Source: Streptomyces sp. NBS 14/10
GTDB lineage: Bacteria > Actinomycetota > Actinomycetes > Streptomycetales > Streptomycetaceae
Length of the DNA stretch: 56,079 nt
Assembly (NCBI RefSeq): GCF_002224125.1
Contig: NZ_NCSM01000046.1
Coordinates: 3,916-59,994, forward strand
Direction: 5' to 3'
Within the stretch, counting starts at the first letter, position 1; each line of letters starts with the position of its first letter. A program made the translations under genes and the position numbers. This document shows, one piece after another, positions 23,386-32,672 of this stretch. The notes under the pieces are model-generated. The model made no database searches, was not told where the DNA came from, and worked only from the letters and a program-made list of their open reading frames with translations.

Positions 23386-24112
23386 TGGCCATGGACGCGA
23401 ACGGGACCGCCAGGCTGCCGCTGCGGACCCTCGGCCCCGCAAGCCCCGGCACGCCTTCACCCTGTCCACGAAAGTGGGCCGGGTACTCGAACCGTACGAC
23501 GGCGGAGGAGACGACCTGGCCAACGGCTTCGCCGTACCGGCCACCCACCGGCGCCGGTGGGACTTCAGCGCCGACGGCATACGCCATTCCCTGGAGGACA
23601 GCCTCGCCCGCCTCGGGCTCGACCGCGTGGACCTGGTCCTGATCCACGACCCCGACGATCACGAGGAACATGCCTTCGAGGAGGCGTACCCGGCGCTGGA
23701 GGAGCTGCGCTCGCAGGACGTGGTGCGGGCCATCGGCGTCGGTATGAACCAGAGCCGCATGCCGGCGCGGTTCATCACCGACACGGACGTCGACACGGTG
23801 CTCTGCGCCGGGCGCTACACGTTGCTGGAGCAGAAGGGCGCGCTGGAGGCGCTGCCGCCCGCCGCGGCAGCCGCCGGCAAGAGCGTGATCGTCGGCGGTG
23901 TAGTCAACTCCGGGCTGCTGGCCGATCCCACGCCTACAGCCACCTACGACTACGGGGCGGCGCCCGAGGGCCTGCTGCGCCGGGCCACGCGTATGCGCGA
24001 CGTCACGGAAGGGCACGGGGTGCCGCTGCGTGCCGCGGCCCTCCGCTTCCCCTTCGGCCATCCCGCGGGAGCTGCTCCCCGCTGGTGTGCCGATTCCGGA
24101 AGGAAGCCGCTC
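23385..24112 (+). pseudogene. Aldo/keto reductase (D-threo-aldose/L-fucose dehydrogenase type), deleted and frameshifted
   Basis: Begins at an ATG overlapping the SDR stop with ARLPLRTLG, then most of the N-terminal barrel is gone and the frame shifts near 23440. The second frame is well conserved: LSTKVGRVLEPY, DFSADGIRHSLEDSLARLGLD, RVDLVLIHDPDDHE, VGMNQSRMPARF and TDVDTVLCAGRYTLLEQ. This is the family of L-fucose/D-arabinose dehydrogenases. The catalytic Asp-Tyr region and the C-terminal end are missing, so it should be inactive. Confidence 0.75.
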
Positions 24113-24665
24113 GTGAGCATGGTCGACGCCCATCACCACCTGTGGGACCTCGCCGTACCCGACCAGGAGTGGCTCGACGGGCCCGAACTGGCCCCGTAGC
24201 GGCGCTCCTTCGTCCTCGCGGACCTGGAGGCCGAGACCCGGGCGGCCGGGATCACGGCCACGGTCGTGTTGAAGACGGTCAACGTCGCCCAGGAGACGGG
24301 CGAGTTGCCGGCCCTCGCCGAGGCCAGTGACCTGATCGGGGCGGTCGTGGGGTGGACAGACCTCACGGCCCCGCACGTCGCCGACGTCCTGGAGGCGTTG
24401 CGGTCCCTGCCCGGCGGGGATACCTGCGTGGCATCCGCCACCAGGTCCAGGCGGAGCCCGACCCGACTGGCTGACTCGGCCGGATGTCCTGCGCGGCCTG
24501 CGCGCGGCGACCTGAGACCGTACGCGGACACCGTGATCGACGCCTCGGTCCCCGACGCCTGATGTTCGGCTCGGACTGGCCGGTGTGCACCCTCGTCGCC
24601 AGCTATGGCGAGGTCGTGCACTCCGCCCAGGCTCCCACCGTGGACCTCGAGCGCCGGCTGATCCG
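24113..24665 (+). pseudogene. Amidohydrolase 2 (L-fuconolactonase type), multiply broken
   Basis: Starts VSMVDAHHHLWDL, the metal-binding N-terminus of lactonase-type amidohydrolases, then meets an in-frame TAG at 24197. The frame goes on with SFVLADLEAETRAAGI and TVVLKTVNVAQETGEL, then shifts through GYLRGIRHQVQAEPDP and DVLRGLRA and ends with FGSDWPVCTLVASYG, the conserved C-terminal Asp segment. About half of the normal ~290 residues can be pieced together. It would hydrolyse fucono-lactone to fuconate. Confidence 0.75.
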
Positions 24666-24666
24666 G

Positions 24667-25386
24667 TCACTCCCCCTCGAACCGGGTCAGCTGGCGCTCC
24701 AGGCTGCGCGTGAGGTGACTGGCCATCGCCTCGGCGGCCCGTTCGGGCCGACGGCGCAGAATCGCCCGCACCACGCGCTCGTGCTCGGCCAGGGTGGGGT
24801 CGCCTGCGTCCTGGTTGCTGCTGAGGCGGAAAATGTGCAGGTGAGAGTGGAGCCGCTGCACCGCGTCAGCGAGCAGCGGCCGGTGGGTGGCTTCCGCGAC
24901 GGCATCGTGGAAGCACTGGTCCAGTGCAGCGAAGTCGCGATAGGAGGCGTATGGCCCGCCGGGGCCCGTCGGGTGGACCAGCATGGCCTCCAGCGTCGCT
25001 TCGATGGCGTCGAGCTGACCCTCGTCCGCGTTGCGGGCAGCGAGCGCCGCGGCGCGCGGCTCCAGGAGCAACCGCATTTCGAACAGCTCCTCCACGCCCT
25101 GCCGCGTCAGCAACTCGGTCGCACGGTATCCAGACAGGGACCGTTTGACCACGAGACCGTCGGACTCCAGCCGGGCGAGAGCCTCACGTACGGGAGTCGG
25201 CGAGACGTCGAGAGCACTGGCCATGGCCTCAATACCGACGCGCGCCCCCGGGGCGATCTCATGGTCCATGATCCTGGCCTTGATGTCCTCGTAGACACTG
25301 TCGGACAGGGCTTGCCGGACCGGCGCGGCGGTCGGCTCACTCCCCCTGTCCGCATGAGCGGGGGCAGGGGGGTCGTGTGCCGACAT
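24667..25386 (-). CDS. FadR-type GntR transcriptional regulator
   Basis: A 239-residue repressor with an N-terminal winged helix near residues 28-95 ([35 protein letters not shown]) and a C-terminal all-helical FCD ligand domain with FEMRLLLEPRAAALAA, LDQCFHDAVAEA and AEHERVVRAIL, which contains the metal-binding Asp/His pattern. It is convergent with the decayed fucose genes and should sense a sugar acid. Its winged helix is closely similar to the stub at 15842-16015, so two related regulators once flanked the operon. Confidence 0.88.
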   Translation of the reverse strand: MSAHDPPAPAHADRGSEPTAAPVRQALSDSVYEDIKARIMDHEIAPGARVGIEAMASALDVSPTPVREALARLESDGLVVKRSLSGYRATELLTRQGVEELFEMRLLLEPRAAALAARNADEGQLDAIEATLEAMLVHPTGPGGPYASYRDFAALDQCFHDAVAEATHRPLLADAVQRLHSHLHIFRLSSNQDAGDPTLAEHERVVRAILRRRPERAAEAMASHLTRSLERQLTRFEGE

Positions 25387-25600
25387 CCGAATCTCCCTGC
25401 GCTCAGTGTGCTGTGACCACCAGCAGTTTAGCGACGTACGTCAGTGCCCAGCGGGGCCCTCACACGCCCTGACCGCCCGAGAGAGGCCCGTTACATCCTG
25501 GCTGCGCGTGCCGGAGACATCCACCCCGGTCATCGTCGGCGGCTTTCTGTTTTTCGTCTTCCGCAAGGCCGCCCGCAGCGCGCTCGCCTGAAGGATGTCC
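25387..25600. other. Spacer upstream of the GntR gene
   Basis: No gene seen. It should contain the promoter of the minus-strand regulator. The half-site ATAGGATTyTGT of the ABC operon is not present here. A hydrophobic run GGFLFFVF on the plus strand near 25540 is too short to support. Confidence 0.4.
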
Positions 25601-26750
25601 TTACCCGGCGCCGGCCTCGGCCGCGGCCCAGGAGGCCAGCGCCGCCAGCCCGGTGGCCGACAGGACGGGCCGGCCCGCCACGACATGGTCACGGTGGTGG
25701 CCGGTCAGCCGCAGATCGGCGACGAAGGTGTCCGGCTGGAAGGCCAGCTCGACCAGCGTCCCCGGCGCGGCGCCCGGGACCGTCCCCGCCCCGGCCGGTG
25801 CACCCGCGGGGCCCGGCCGGTGCACCCGGTCCCTGCGGAAGGGATGGCGGGGCAGCAGGGTGGCGTGGCGCCGGGTGGCCACGTCCGCGTCGCCCGTCGG
25901 GCACCATCCGTGCTCGTACAGCTCGGCGGCCACCTCGTACAGGCCGTGGCGGGCCGGGCGGTCCCGGTGCACGGTGGCCAGGGCGGCCGCGGGCTCGTCC
26001 CGGTCCTGAAGACACTCACGGAGCGCCACCAGGAGCACAGGGTGCGGACTGATCTCCAGCAGATGAGTGATGCCGGCGTCGGCCATCGCGTGGACGGCGC
26101 CCCGCGCGAGCACCGGGCTGGTGAGGTTCGCCTGCCAGTACGCGGTGTCCAGCGCGCCACGGTACGGCCCGCCGTGGACCGTGGAGTAGAAGGGCACGGT
26201 TCCGGGCGCCGACTCGACACTCCCCAGTGCCTCGGTGAGCCGCTGTGCGGGCTCGCGCATCAGCGGTCCATGAGAGGGATAGTCGACCTTGACCAGCCTG
26301 GCGTCACGCCCCGTGCGGACGAACTCGGCAACCGCCCGGTCCCGCGTGCGGCCTCCACCGCGTCGTTACGGGCCCGCAGCACCCGGCAGCCGGTGGCCAG
26401 GTCCAGCCGGCCGACGGCCACGGCGGCGCTCACCTCACCATGCTGTGCCCGACGACGGCCGCGGGCCGCAGGCCCAGGGCGGCCAGCCCCGCGGTGAGCG
26501 CCAGCTGCACCGTCATGATCAGCGGCTGGGCGACGGCGATGTCCTCGAGGTCGGCCGGTTCCTCACCCGCGAGTACCGCCAGCAGGCTCCAGCCCAGCAT
26601 CAGCCCGAGGACCGCGTCGACATCGCCTACGCACCGAGCGAAGGCCGAGCTGGTGCACATGAGTTCGCGCCCCATGCCATCCCACTGTGAACCGTGCCCG
26701 GAGAAGACGAATCCCAGCCGCGGAGCGGTCACCGGGGCGGCCCGGCCCAC
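25601..26750 (-). pseudogene. Type I polyketide synthase fragment (acyltransferase to start of dehydratase)
   Basis: The minus strand reads from the start of an AT domain (LGFVFSGHGSQWDGMG), through AVAQPLIMTVQLAL and the nucleophile elbow VVGHSM, where a base is missing before what should be GEVSAAVAVG. Most of the middle AT is deleted. It resumes RLVKVDYPSHGPLMREPA, PFYSTVHGG, YWQANLTSPV, LLEISPHPVLL, a linker with HPFRRDRV, and the N-terminus of a DH domain ending in HVVAGRPVLSATG with the His-Gly-Pro pattern but Ser for the usual Pro. The fragment lacks KS, KR and ACP. It is cut at 26750 by IS630-type sequence. Confidence 0.85.
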
Positions 26751-26754
26751 CGGC

Positions 26755-27163
26755 CGGTCCCGCCAGCCGATCCATCCGCGAGTACCGAGGCCGCAAGGGC
26801 GAGCCGAAGGGCTTCGGCTGGCGAGACTTCCGCGACCTGCTCAGCCGGGCTCGCATCCAGCTCGGCGGCCCGATCGTGCTGGTCCGGGACAACGTCCGCC
26901 TCCACCTCACCAAGCCACTGCGGGAGTTCATCGACGCGAACTCCTCCTGGCTCACCGTGTTCCAGCTGCCTACCCACGCACCGGACCTGAACCCGCAGGA
27001 GGCCATCTGGTCGCTTGCCAAGCGCGACATCGGCAACCTCGCCGCAGCCAACCTCAGCGAGGTAACTCGTGCGGTCAAGCGTCGGCTCAAGCAGCTCCAG
27101 TACCGGCCGGACGCCATCGGCGACTGTCTCGCAGGCACCGGCTTGTTCCTGACCGCGCAATCG

Positions 27164-27192
<29 letters not shown>
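26755..27192 (+). mobile_element. IS630-type transposase, C-terminal fragment
   Basis: Encodes IREYRGRKGEPKGFGWRDF, IVLVRDNVRLHLTKPLREF, VFQLPTHAPDLNPQEAIWS and KRDIGNLAAANLSE, the last two catalytic regions (D and PDLNPxE) of an IS630-type DDE enzyme. The N-terminal DNA-binding half is missing. It abuts the polyketide synthase fragment and overlaps the end of the minus-strand gene at 27164. Confidence 0.85.
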
Positions 27193-28277
<1,085 letters not shown>

Positions 28278-28279
28278 AG

Positions 28280-28623
28280 CTGGTCGGCGCCGAGGCCAAG
28301 GGCCAGGAGATCGTCAGCGAGGAGGCCCCGCCGCAGGCCACCAACGTCATCGACCTGATGGAGGTCCTCAAGCGCAGCGTCCAACAGATCTGCAAGGCCG
28401 CGAGCATCCCGCCACCGGACGGGGAAAGGGCAAGCGACTCGGGACCGGTGGGAAGAAGGATGACAGGAAGAACAAGGAGAAGGCGCCGCAAGGCAGGAAA
28501 GACCAGCCGGAGCAGCTGAGCAAGGGTGAACTATACGAGCAGGCGACCAAGCTCGACGTCCCTGGCCGGTCCAAGATGAACCGAGACCACCTCATCACCA
28601 CGCTCACCAGAGCCGCATCTTGA
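28280..28623 (+). pseudogene. Ku protein (bacterial NHEJ), C-terminal fragment
   Basis: The plus strand reads AEAKGQEIVSEEAPPQATN and VIDLMEVLKRSVQQ, the end of the Ku core, then in another frame a Lys-rich linker (GKKDDRKNKEKAPQG) and LSKGELYEQATKLDVPGRSK, MNRDHLITTLTRA, the SAP-like C-terminal extension of Streptomyces Ku. The N-terminal ring-forming part is absent and a frameshift separates the two pieces. Confidence 0.8.
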
Positions 28624-28697
28624 CCGGTGACGGCTACCGCTCTTGCGGGGAGCCGCCTCTCAGCCTGACGAACGTAAGCAGCCTCAGCCACCCCAAC

Positions 28698-28753
28698 GTC
28701 ACGAAGAGCGAAGGCCACTCGGATGATTCCGGGTGGCCTTCGCTCTTCGTGAC
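28698..28753. terminator. Long perfect hairpin, bidirectional terminator
   Basis: Two 21-base arms (28698-28718 and 28733-28753) are perfectly complementary and the pairing can continue inward with one G-T wobble, leaving a loop of about six bases. There is no U-run. It lies between the plus-strand Ku remnant and the minus-strand ORFs at 28783, so it can stop transcription from both sides. Confidence 0.75.
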
Positions 28754-28782
28754 CCCGGACCCCCTCGGTTGCCCAGGGATAG

Positions 28783-28932
28783 TCAGTACAGCTGGATGCA
28801 GGTGAGGACGATGTACGGCGGGTCGGCGTCAGCAACGATGACGTACTCCACGACGCCGAGGTCCCCATCGCGGCCGAGCGGCATTCGTCTCTGCTGGGGC
28901 CACTTCACCGAGGCGGTGCTGCCCGGCACCAT
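28783..28932 (-). CDS. Small hypothetical ORF
   Basis: A 49-residue reading frame from the ATG at 28932, MVPGSTASVKWPQQ to VIVADADPPYIVLTCIQLY. The ending has the alternating hydrophobic pattern of a final beta strand. It overlaps the 3' end of the next ORF in another frame. It could be a separate small protein (for example the second member of a toxin-antitoxin-like pair) or the true C-terminus of the neighbour after a frameshift. Family unknown. Confidence 0.35.
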   Translation of the reverse strand: MVPGSTASVKWPQQRRMPLGRDGDLGVVEYVIVADADPPYIVLTCIQLY

Positions 28933-29212
28933 GCCCCGGGTCCCGGATGATATGAACTGTCGCCGCGATGATCGCCCCGAAGACCTCGCCTGGCAGAGAT
29001 AAGTCGGTCAGCAGCGCGTCGGCCTCTTCGGACAGTTCACTCGGCCAGCCTTCCGGCTCCTGGCGTACAGCTCCGTCGAGCATCGCCTCGCACCACCAGC
29101 GGCGCAGGACTCCCACGGCGTCCTCCGGGGCGGCCGCCAGGAGCTCACGGAAGAACTCCATGCACCGCTCACCGTCGAGCGCAGCCGCGATGCCCTCAGC
29201 ATTACGCGGCAC
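28829..29212 (-). CDS. Hypothetical protein, helical
   Basis: From a GTG at 29212 the frame reads AEGIAAALDGERCMEFFREL, LAAAPEDAVGVLRRWWCEAM, LDGAVRQEPEGWPSEL and SLPGEVFGAI. The first two segments resemble small helical proteins common near toxin-like genes in Streptomyces, but I cannot name the family with certainty. After IRDPGHGAG the frame turns Arg/Pro rich, so the real C-terminus is probably shifted into the ORF at 28783-28932. Confidence 0.45.
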   Translation of the reverse strand: MPRNAEGIAAALDGERCMEFFRELLAAAPEDAVGVLRRWWCEAMLDGAVRQEPEGWPSELSEEADALLTDLSLPGEVFGAIIAATVHIIRDPGHGAGQHRLGEVAPAETNAARPRWGPRRRGVRHRC

Positions 29213-29426
29213 CGGTCCGGCTCCGGGTGGGAGTGAATCGGCCCGATACGGCCTCACGGTGCGGCCGGCGCTCGCGGGGCAGACGGTCGGGACCCGTCCC
29301 GGGGACCTCCGCCTATGGTTCCGCACACGGCGTCGTCCGGCAGACCTAACCGCGCAGTGCCGCGGTCGTGCGGGGTGCCGGAAGAACAGTCATGCCGTGA
29401 ACAGGCGAAGAAACCCTGGAGGTCTG

Positions 29427-29909
29427 ATGATCAACAAGTTCGTATCCCTGTCCGTCGCAGCTGTGGCAGTGAGCGCCGCAGTGGTCTGGGCGCCGCAGGC
29501 CCAGGCATCCGGCCAGGATGAGACCACCGTCACCGCAACCCAGTACTTCCGCAACGACGCGACGGGGTACTGCCTGGACGACTCAGAGCAGGGAACCCGA
29601 ACCTTCCCGTGCAATGGGCTCGACTACCAGTACTGGGCGGTGGGCGTGCAGTCCGACGGTACCCGCACCCTGAAGAACATCTTCACAGGAAAGTGCCTGA
29701 CCAGCGGCCAGTCCGGCAGTGTGGGCACACAGTCGTGTGACTCCTTATCCCGGGCCCAGCGTTGGAACGTCTACAAGTACTCGGACGGCTCGGTCGAGTT
29801 CAAGAACGCCCTTTGGGGGCTGTGCCTGGACGACAGCGCCGACTACCACCTGCGCACTTTCTCGTGCGGAACCCACACCCAGCACAGCCCGTTCCAGACC
29901 TGGCGCTGA
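29427..29909 (+). CDS. Secreted ricin-type beta-trefoil lectin-like protein
   Basis: A complete 160-residue exported protein. The signal peptide runs MINKFVSLSVAAVAVSAAVV to a cleavage after AQA near residue 28. The mature ~130 residues form one RICIN-like repeat set with YCLDDSEQG, GKCLTSGQS, AQRWNVYKYSDGS and LCLDDSADYH, four Cys and the QxW-type FQTWR end. TGGAGG at 29417-29422 supports the ATG. It has no catalytic domain attached, so it may bind carbohydrate or act as an extracellular accessory protein. It is one of the few intact genes in this stretch. Confidence 0.85.
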   Translation: MINKFVSLSVAAVAVSAAVVWAPQAQASGQDETTVTATQYFRNDATGYCLDDSEQGTRTFPCNGLDYQYWAVGVQSDGTRTLKNIFTGKCLTSGQSGSVGTQSCDSLSRAQRWNVYKYSDGSVEFKNALWGLCLDDSADYHLRTFSCGTHTQHSPFQTWR

Positions 29910-30040
29910 CGCTGCTGGCAGCACGGGCATCGGCAACTCGGCAGCCAGTCGGCCGCGACCGGGCGCTGAGTGGTCTTGAGAACTCGAACGGCGTATCGAA
30001 CTTGATCGCCCGGACGGGTATCTGCTGGACGTGAGAGCGG

Positions 30041-30091
30041 CCTTCGTCTGATCCTGTGCTCCGACCAAGGTGCGCCGATCAAGACGAAGGC
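30041..30091. repeat. 11-bp inverted repeat
   Basis: GGCCTTCGTCT (30041-30051) is followed after 29 bases by its complement AGACGAAGGCC (30081-30091), with GATC next to the inner side of both arms. It lies right at the start of the following ORF. It may be an attenuator-like hairpin or the end of an unrecognised element. Confidence 0.45.
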
Positions 30092-30092
30092 C

Positions 30093-30440
30093 GTGAAACT
30101 CGTCCAGCACGATCTCACCCGGGACGAGACCCTGGCCCTCCAGGACGCCGCCCACACCGGGATGGAACAGTTCGTCGGCACCCTCCACCAAGCCACGCAG
30201 ATCCCCCACGACCCACAGGCCGGCCGCGTCACCGAAGGGCTGGTCAGCACCGGCGAGATGATGCTGACCCGGCCTGGCGAAGTTCGAGGCCGCGGCTGGA
30301 AGCCGTCCCGGCCTCTCTCACCGACTTCCTCGCCCGGGCGTTCGTCCGCCGTGTCGTCCCGCACACCCCGCTGTGGTACCCGCAGCGCGCCCTGCCCACG
30401 TTATGGACGGCGCCGCACTACATCACCGCCGAGACCTGAG
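30093..30440 (+). pseudogene. Hypothetical protein, frameshifted
   Basis: The frame from 30093 reads KLVQHDLTRDETLALQDAA, GMEQFVGTLHQATQIPHDP and TEGLVSTGEMMLTRPGE; after a shift near 30290 it continues SLTDFLARAFVRRVVPHTP and LWYPQRALPTLWTAPHYI to a stop at 30440. The two parts look like one protein of about 115 residues broken once. I do not recognise the family. Confidence 0.45.
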
Positions 30441-30476
30441 CACACATTTTCATCGCGCTCGGAGCCACTCGCACCA

Positions 30477-30661
30477 TCAGGTGGCCGACGGCTCCGCCTC
30501 CGCCCAGAGTTTGAGGATGGGAGCAAGGGTGTTGGCCACCGCGAAATCTGCTTCCCCGGATCGGCGCAGACAGTCTGTCCGTCGGAGTCGCGCGTGACCA
30601 TCGACATCTGTCCGTCCCTGCGGCCATCCCGCGTCGCGGCGTACACGTTAAACGCCTCCAT
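30477..30661 (-). pseudogene. Hypothetical protein remnant, frameshifted
   Basis: From an ATG at 30661 the minus strand reads EAFNVYAATRDGRRDGQMS and TRDSDGQTVCADPG, then in a second frame DFAVANTLAPILKLWAEAEP before a stop. Both parts have a protein-like pattern and together suggest a ~60-residue protein with one frameshift. Family not recognised. The rest of 30441-30752 shows nothing else. Confidence 0.4.
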
Positions 30662-30752
30662 GCGGTCCAAGCGGTCGCGCGGAGGGAAGAGCGGACTACA
30701 CCGCCGAAGAAGAGGCGGACAACTGGCTGGACATGCTCGACAGGGCCCTGAC

Positions 30753-30899
30753 ATGTCCAGCCGGACACGTCACAAGAACAGTGTCGCCATCGCCTCCAAC
30801 GAGTCCTTCGGCGGCTGGACGAAGACCTTCACCGACCCCCGCCTCTGCGCGGCCATCGTCGACCGCCTCACGTTCAACGGCACCCGACCGCCACCCGCT
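30753..30899 (+). pseudogene. IstB-like helper (IS21 family), C-terminal fragment
   Basis: Reads VAIASNESFGGWTKTFTDP and RLCAAIVDRLTFNGT, the conserved end of the IS21 helper ATPase IstB. The ATP-binding part and the transposase IstA are missing. Bases 30900-31050 show no gene. Confidence 0.75.
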
Positions 30900-31050
30900 G
30901 GAGGGCCGCCCCGCATCAGCGCGGTCAACCGCATCCCGTACCCCGTACGACCGCCCCCTCCTCCCGGTGCCGTACCGGAACGACCACGACGCTGAAGTCA
31001 CCACGGCCGGTGCTGGTGACGGCTGCCCCTCGTGGCACGGTGACAGCCGG

Positions 31051-32172
31051 TCAGGTCCCTGGCTCATGCGGAGGCCGCCGGCCCGACCGGTGGGTGTCGC
31101 GGTCTGTCCGCAGCCCAGGACGCCAGGAGGGCCCACCGGTCTGGAAGGTCACGCCGATCCAGTTCGCCCAGCCGACCGGCTGCAGTGCCCAATAGCTGAT
31201 GGCCCGGTACAGCAGCGTCCCAGCGATCGCCGGTCCGGGAGGCAGGCCGTACAGCACCAGCAGTGCGGACAGGCTCGCCTCGACCACCCCGATGCTGCCG
31301 GGCGTCAGACGCAGGCTGCCGGGGATCTGCGTGAGCGCGTACGCGAGCAAGATCCCGCGCCAGGGCACGCCGATGCCCAGCGCCCACAGGCAGGCTGCCA
31401 GGCAGGCAGCGTCGAAGACCCAGTTCATCAGGGCGTACGTGGCCGGTCCCAGCCACGGCCGGAAGCCGGGCTGCAGGCTCCTGGCCTGCTCCACCACGCG
31501 CGCCAGCAGCAGCTGGGCCTGCCGTACCCGCCCGGACCGCCCGCCTGCGGTGAACCAGGCCCGCCGCACCGCTGCGCGGAAGCCCGCGAAGCGGGAGAGA
31601 CTGAACACCACCAGGCCGATCACCAGCGCCAGCACCAGCGCCCCGGCAAGCGGACGCACCACGGCAGCGGCACCGGCCGCACCGACCGTGAGCATCCCCA
31701 GTACGGTCAGAATCGCCAAGCCGAGCGCTGAGAGCGCCCCGGCGACCATCAGCACGGTGGCGGCCAGGACTGGTTCCACGCCCCGACGGTTCAACTGCCG
31801 GTACACCCAAGCGGTGGCGAAGGCTGCCCCGCCCGGCAGCGCTCCGGCCACGGCGTTGGCCGCCACCGTGATCGCGGTCATCCGCCGCAGACTCCACCGC
31901 ACCCCGCCCGCCAGCAGCAGCCGACGGGGCACAGCGGCGAAGCACACCACCGACAGCGCCTCGCACCCCACGGCGACCACCAGCTGCGGCACCCGCACCC
32001 GAGAGATGAGGCCGAACGCCTGCGCAAGCTCGTGCCGCCGCCAGACAGCCACCACGACCGCGGCCCCCACCAGCAGGCCGGCACCGACCCACCACACCGG
32101 CCCCGGCCGCACGAGACGACCCGCCTCCCAGTCCTCGCGGTCCGCTGCCGCGGATTCCGGCCGCTCAGCCAC
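31051..32172 (-). CDS. Flippase-like / LPG-synthase transmembrane-domain protein
   Basis: A 373-residue integral membrane protein with about eight hydrophobic helices from residue 25 (VWWVGAGLLVGAAVVVAVW). It has the family segments AVAGALPGGAAFATAW, YALTQIPGSLRLTPGSIGVV and VEASLSALLVLYGLP, typical of the UPF0104/AglD group related to the transmembrane part of lysylphosphatidylglycerol synthases. These proteins are thought to move lipid-linked sugars or lipids across the membrane; there is no aminoacyl-transfer domain here. Single gene, with no operon partner on the same strand. Confidence 0.85.
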   Translation of the reverse strand: MAERPESAAADREDWEAGRLVRPGPVWWVGAGLLVGAAVVVAVWRRHELAQAFGLISRVRVPQLVVAVGCEALSVVCFAAVPRRLLLAGGVRWSLRRMTAITVAANAVAGALPGGAAFATAWVYRQLNRRGVEPVLAATVLMVAGALSALGLAILTVLGMLTVGAAGAAAVVRPLAGALVLALVIGLVVFSLSRFAGFRAAVRRAWFTAGGRSGRVRQAQLLLARVVEQARSLQPGFRPWLGPATYALMNWVFDAACLAACLWALGIGVPWRGILLAYALTQIPGSLRLTPGSIGVVEASLSALLVLYGLPPGPAIAGTLLYRAISYWALQPVGWANWIGVTFQTGGPSWRPGLRTDRDTHRSGRRPPHEPGT

Positions 32173-32672
32173 AGGGCGTCACCGCCGAGAGGCAGCACCG
32201 CGTCAGGACCGGAAGGCGTCGAGGAGCCAGCAGCCCACAGGCGGTGCAGGTCGCCCGGGCCGCTTGCCGGGGCGGACCGTAGACGGCCCCTTCCGGAGCC
32301 CGGGGAGGGACGCTGTCCACGGCACTCCTCCAGCCAGAATCACTGTCCCCGTCAGCACATCATCAGGACATACCGCCACTGCGACAGGCGCGCCCCTCCC
32401 GGTAGAGGGCCTGCGCTATGTGGCGGCACCGCCGGACTGTGGGCGCCGCCACGCGATGATGAACCCGCTGGTCGAGTCCCTGATCAAGATGCGCGGCCGG
32501 AGGCGGTGTCGTGCTCTTCGGATCAAGGCGGGCCGACGCGAGGGAAGTGGCGCGCCGCTGCCCCGAGGCGAACACTGGAAAGCGGGCGACAAGGCATCCG
32601 ACACACAGACCGGCAGCCACCGGCAGACGGACGGGAGGACGCCCGTGCACCACACAGTCTGGGCGGCATGCT
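32173..32672. other. Spacer without recognised gene
   Basis: About 500 bases with open frames on both strands but no motif or family pattern that I can support. It should contain the promoters of the divergent genes at 31051 (minus) and 32673 (plus). Confidence 0.4.

Noticed and set aside
30733..31731. 332-codon plus-strand frame opposite the flippase-like gene
   Set aside because: Low-complexity Arg/Pro/Gln composition; the minus strand gives a consistent membrane protein.
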